A stretch of 64,000 nucleotides of DNA from Methanomassiliicoccaceae archaeon. GTDB lineage: Archaea > Thermoplasmatota > Thermoplasmata > Methanomassiliicoccales > Methanomethylophilaceae. Position 1 is the stretch's first letter. Every line of letters starts with the position of its first letter. A program made the position numbers and the translations under genes. The notes under the pieces are model-generated. The model did no database searches and was not told the origin of the DNA. It was given only the letters and a program-made list of their open reading frames with translations. Shown piece after piece: positions 60,945 through 64,000 of this stretch. The stretch is taken from the NCBI GenBank assembly GCA_016284295.1, contig JAEEOP010000006.1, forward strand, positions 62,001 to 126,000. Reading direction: 5' to 3'.

Positions 60945-62225
60945 ATGAGGGTCTGCACCACGTACGGCTCCGACATGCCCATAAGGAAGGGCTCGGAGAT
61001 GCACGAGATCCGCCTAGACGTCTTCGACGGGATCCCCGACGGCGTGGGTGACGAGTCATTAGTCACCCTGTGCGGGAAGGACATATCCATCATACCCAAG
61101 GACTTCAAGGGCCTGGTGGACGTAGGCGACAGTCTCATCAAGACAGAGCACAGGAAGATCAGGTCCATCCACGATTTCGAGAGGACCCCTTCCGCCGACG
61201 AGATCGTCGGGATGCTGTCGGAGGGCGACCAGGAGATTTCCAAAGGAGCCTTCGTGGCATCGTCGTTCAAGGATCTGAAATCAATACTGGACGCATCCAG
61301 GAGGCTGGACAGGAAGCACGTCCTGCTGGGGATGGGCAAGATCGGGGAGGTCACCCGCATCAGGCAGAGGGTCCTGGGGAACGAGTTCTCGTTCGGATAC
61401 CACGGCGTATCCACCGCCCCCGGCCAGCTGAGCGCCGACGAGATGGAGGAACTCGGCGACGACTGCGTGCTGACAGGGATAACCGGACATCCGCTCTCCC
61501 ACTCTAAGTCACCGGCCATGCAGTCCGCGGCCATGAAGGCCGCCGGGATCAATGGAAGGTATCTCACATTCGACTCCCCCGACCTCGAAGGCGTAGAGGA
61601 TGTAATCCTCGGTTACAATATCAGGGGCATCAACGTCACGATCCCCTACAAGCAGGAGATCATGTCCCATCTGGACCACATCTCCGGAGCGGCCGTGTCG
61701 GCCGGTGCCGTCAACACCATCGTCAACGACAACGGCAAGCTCATAGGCCACAACACCGATGTGGTCGGCATCGCATACACCCTCAGGGACATAGAGACGT
61801 CCGGCGCCAAGGCCGTGGTCCTCGGATCCGGCGGAGCCGCCAGGGCCGCGGTGTTCGAGCTCGGCGCGCTGGGATGCAAGATGAGCATCTCCGCCAGGAA
61901 CGCCGACGCGGCATCGGCGCTGTGCAGGGACTTCGGCATCGAGAACGGGAATTTCGGCATAGAGGATGCGGACATAGTCGTCAACTGCACGCCGATCGGG
62001 ATCGTGGAAGGGAAATATCCTGCGGATATCACCAAGCTCCATGAGGGACAGACGGTGTTCGACATGGTCTACGGCAGGAGCACCCCCATACTGGAGACGG
62101 CCCGCATCAGAGGATGCACATGCATGGACGGCTCCGACATGCTCGTCGGGCAGGGTGCGGAATCGTTCAGGCTCTGGTTCGGCAGGAAGCCGGACATCGA
62201 TGCGATGAAGGATGCATTGAGATGA
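60945..62225 (+). CDS. Bifunctional 3-dehydroquinate dehydratase (type I)/shikimate dehydrogenase
   Basis: Type I DHQase motifs IRSIHDFERTP, EISKGAFVAS, LGMGKIGEVTRI; AroE motifs LTGITGHPLSHSKSPAMQ, GINVTIPYKQEIM, GHNTDVVG, VLGSGGAARA. Confidence 0.9.
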   Translation: MRVCTTYGSDMPIRKGSEMHEIRLDVFDGIPDGVGDESLVTLCGKDISIIPKDFKGLVDVGDSLIKTEHRKIRSIHDFERTPSADEIVGMLSEGDQEISKGAFVASSFKDLKSILDASRRLDRKHVLLGMGKIGEVTRIRQRVLGNEFSFGYHGVSTAPGQLSADEMEELGDDCVLTGITGHPLSHSKSPAMQSAAMKAAGINGRYLTFDSPDLEGVEDVILGYNIRGINVTIPYKQEIMSHLDHISGAAVSAGAVNTIVNDNGKLIGHNTDVVGIAYTLRDIETSGAKAVVLGSGGAARAAVFELGALGCKMSISARNADAASALCRDFGIENGNFGIEDADIVVNCTPIGIVEGKYPADITKLHEGQTVFDMVYGRSTPILETARIRGCTCMDGSDMLVGQGAESFRLWFGRKPDIDAMKDALR

Positions 62226-63037
62226 CTGGATACGGAATTTCACACGGAGCGGTGTCGGTCATGAACGCGATACCGTGCGGCATAGGATCGACCATCGGCA
62301 TAGACCTGAGGACCGAGGCGACATACGAGCCAGCGGAGAGCACGGACATAGAGCTTGTAGGTAGACCCGAGCTGAGCACGGACCTGGTCCGCACATGCGT
62401 CAGGAACACCTTGGAGGTCATCGGCATCGAACCCGAACCGTACAGGCTGAAGGTCGAATGCGCCGTGCCCCCGTCGATGGGTCTGAAGAGCTCGAGTGCA
62501 GTATGCAACGCTGTCATCTCAGCAGTTCTGGACCACTACGGCGCCCGCAGGGACCCGGTGGACATCGTCAGGCTCGGAACGGTCTGCGCCAAGGAGTGCG
62601 GAGTGACCATAACCGGCGCCTTCGACGACGCGTGCGGATGCTTCTTCGGCGGACTGGTCGTCACCGACAACAGGACGAACGAGATCCTCCTTAGCAAGGA
62701 GATCCCGGAATACGACGTCATCGTCTGCCTCCCGAAGAGATCCATCCTGAAGAGCAAGGTCCCCGTGGACAGGTACAGGGTGCTGAAGGACGAATACGAA
62801 TCCATGGTCCCCCTGATCGAGAACAACTACCTGGAAGTGATGTCCAGGAACGGGAAGCACATCGAATCGATCATAGGGAAGGACAACGACATAGTCGAGA
62901 GGGCGATGGCCGCTGGAGCATTGTCCGCCGGGATCACCGGCACAGGACCAGCCATCGCGATCATCGCCGAACCAGGATCGGGCAAGAGCATATCCGAGGG
63001 GCTCGGCTGCGAATGCATACTCACAAGGACGAGATAA
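62222..63037 (+). CDS. aroK: Archaeal shikimate kinase (GHMP family)
   Basis: PPSMGLKSSSAVCNAVISAV, GITGTGPAIAI; ATGA overlap with upstream gene. Confidence 0.93.
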   Translation: MTGYGISHGAVSVMNAIPCGIGSTIGIDLRTEATYEPAESTDIELVGRPELSTDLVRTCVRNTLEVIGIEPEPYRLKVECAVPPSMGLKSSSAVCNAVISAVLDHYGARRDPVDIVRLGTVCAKECGVTITGAFDDACGCFFGGLVVTDNRTNEILLSKEIPEYDVIVCLPKRSILKSKVPVDRYRVLKDEYESMVPLIENNYLEVMSRNGKHIESIIGKDNDIVERAMAAGALSAGITGTGPAIAIIAEPGSGKSISEGLGCECILTRTR

Positions 63038-63038
63038 G

Positions 63039-64000
63039 ATGGACATGGAATTCCGCGGAGGCAGCACTGTAGGGACGATGTACGTCCCGCCGTCCAAGAG
63101 CTACACACACAGGGCGATACTCATGGCCGCCCTGTCAGGCGGAAGATGCCTGATATCGAACCCTCTGGATTCCTTCGACACCAGGGCCACCGCGGATGCG
63201 GTGAGGTCCATGGGCGCGAAAGTCACTGAGACAGAGGATGGGCTGATCATAGAATCCAAAGGACTGCACGCACCCGACCGCATCGTCGATGTGATGAACT
63301 CCGGCACCACGATGAGGCTCATGACGGGGATAGCCGCGCTGTTCGATTCCCCTGTGACGATAACCGGCGACGAGTCCATCAGGAAGAGGCCCATGGGCCC
63401 GCTGCTGGCCGCCCTGGAGGGATGCGGCGTGGAATGCTCGTCCAACGACGGCAAGGCCCCGATCATCATCAAAGGGCCGGTGAAAGGAGATACCATTGAC
63501 ATCGACGGGAGCATGAGCTCCCAGTTCGTATCATCCATGCTGATGATGTCACCGCTCATCGGAAGGCCTATGGGCGTCCGCATCGTCGGGAAGATGGTCT
63601 CCAGGCCTTACGTGGACATCACGCTCTCGATGATGAGGGCTTTCGGCATCGAGGTGCAGGAGACAGACGATGGATTCCATATCGAGCCCCAGCAATACAA
63701 GCCGCGCGACTACGCGGTGCCATCCGATTTCTCATCGTCAGCGTTCCCGCTGGTCGCCGGAGGGCTCTCCGGCAGAGTCACGGTCAACGGACTGGACCTG
63801 AACGACCCCCAGGGCGACAAGCGCATCATCGACATCCTGAAGAAGGTCGGATGCGACGTGGAGATCTCAGGAGACACGATCACATGCTACAATCAGGGAA
63901 GACCCCGCGCATGCGACGTGGACATGTCGGAGATACCCGACCTGTTCCCGATCGTCGCGGTGCTCATGAGCACTGCCGAAGGCACCAGCAGGCTATACGG
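63039..64000 (+). CDS. aroA: 3-phosphoshikimate 1-carboxyvinyltransferase (EPSP synthase), partial, runs off right edge
   Basis: VPPSKSYTHRAILMAALSGG, NSGTTMRLMTGIAAL, GDESIRKRPMGPLL, VPSDFSSSAFPLVAG; open to the window end, so missing from the ORF track. Confidence 0.95.
   Translation, partial: MDMEFRGGSTVGTMYVPPSKSYTHRAILMAALSGGRCLISNPLDSFDTRATADAVRSMGAKVTETEDGLIIESKGLHAPDRIVDVMNSGTTMRLMTGIAALFDSPVTITGDESIRKRPMGPLLAALEGCGVECSSNDGKAPIIIKGPVKGDTIDIDGSMSSQFVSSMLMMSPLIGRPMGVRIVGKMVSRPYVDITLSMMRAFGIEVQETDDGFHIEPQQYKPRDYAVPSDFSSSAFPLVAGGLSGRVTVNGLDLNDPQGDKRIIDILKKVGCDVEISGDTITCYNQGRPRACDVDMSEIPDLFPIVAVLMSTAEGTSRLY

Noticed and set aside
1-64000. CRISPR array, complete insertion sequence, prophage or pyrrolysine machinery
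   Set aside because: Looked for regularly spaced repeats, transposase/integrase motifs, phage structural genes, and pyl or MttB/MtmB/MtbB-like genes; none recognised in this window.

Overview
This 64 kb window is from a methanogenic euryarchaeon. Methanomassiliicoccales/Thermoplasmatota is my best inference, from the complete five-gene coenzyme F430 (cfb) cluster, archaeal uS15, Kae1, FlpA, a thermosome, a GHMP-type shikimate kinase and AroA'/AroB'. Much of it is core archaeal genome: the cfb operon, hypE, a shikimate/tyrosine operon (cut by the right edge), a thermosome-grpE-dnaK-dnaJ cluster, proBA, apt, kae1, rps15, flpA and a fused NADP-phosphatase/NAD kinase. There are four tRNAs. Accessory or unusual content: (1) a >=1475-codon secreted SGNH-hydrolase-like protein with tandem ~303-aa helical repeats, open off the left edge and therefore missing from the ORF track; (2) an ABC importer polypeptide with THREE tandem substrate-binding domains fused to the permease; (3) a type III glutamine synthetase gene broken by an in-frame TGA at an expected Cys codon and by a -1 frameshift; (4) a heterodimeric ABC exporter whose second NBD lacks the Walker A lysine; (5) a VanX-like D-Ala-D-Ala dipeptidase; (6) a Fic protein and a probable VbhA/Fic remnant; (7) several strong inverted repeats at promoters, including GTGTTAC/GTAACAC half-sites between the F430 operon and hypE. 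No CRISPR array or complete insertion sequence was recognised. All calls come from reading the sequence and the supplied translations. No database search was run.
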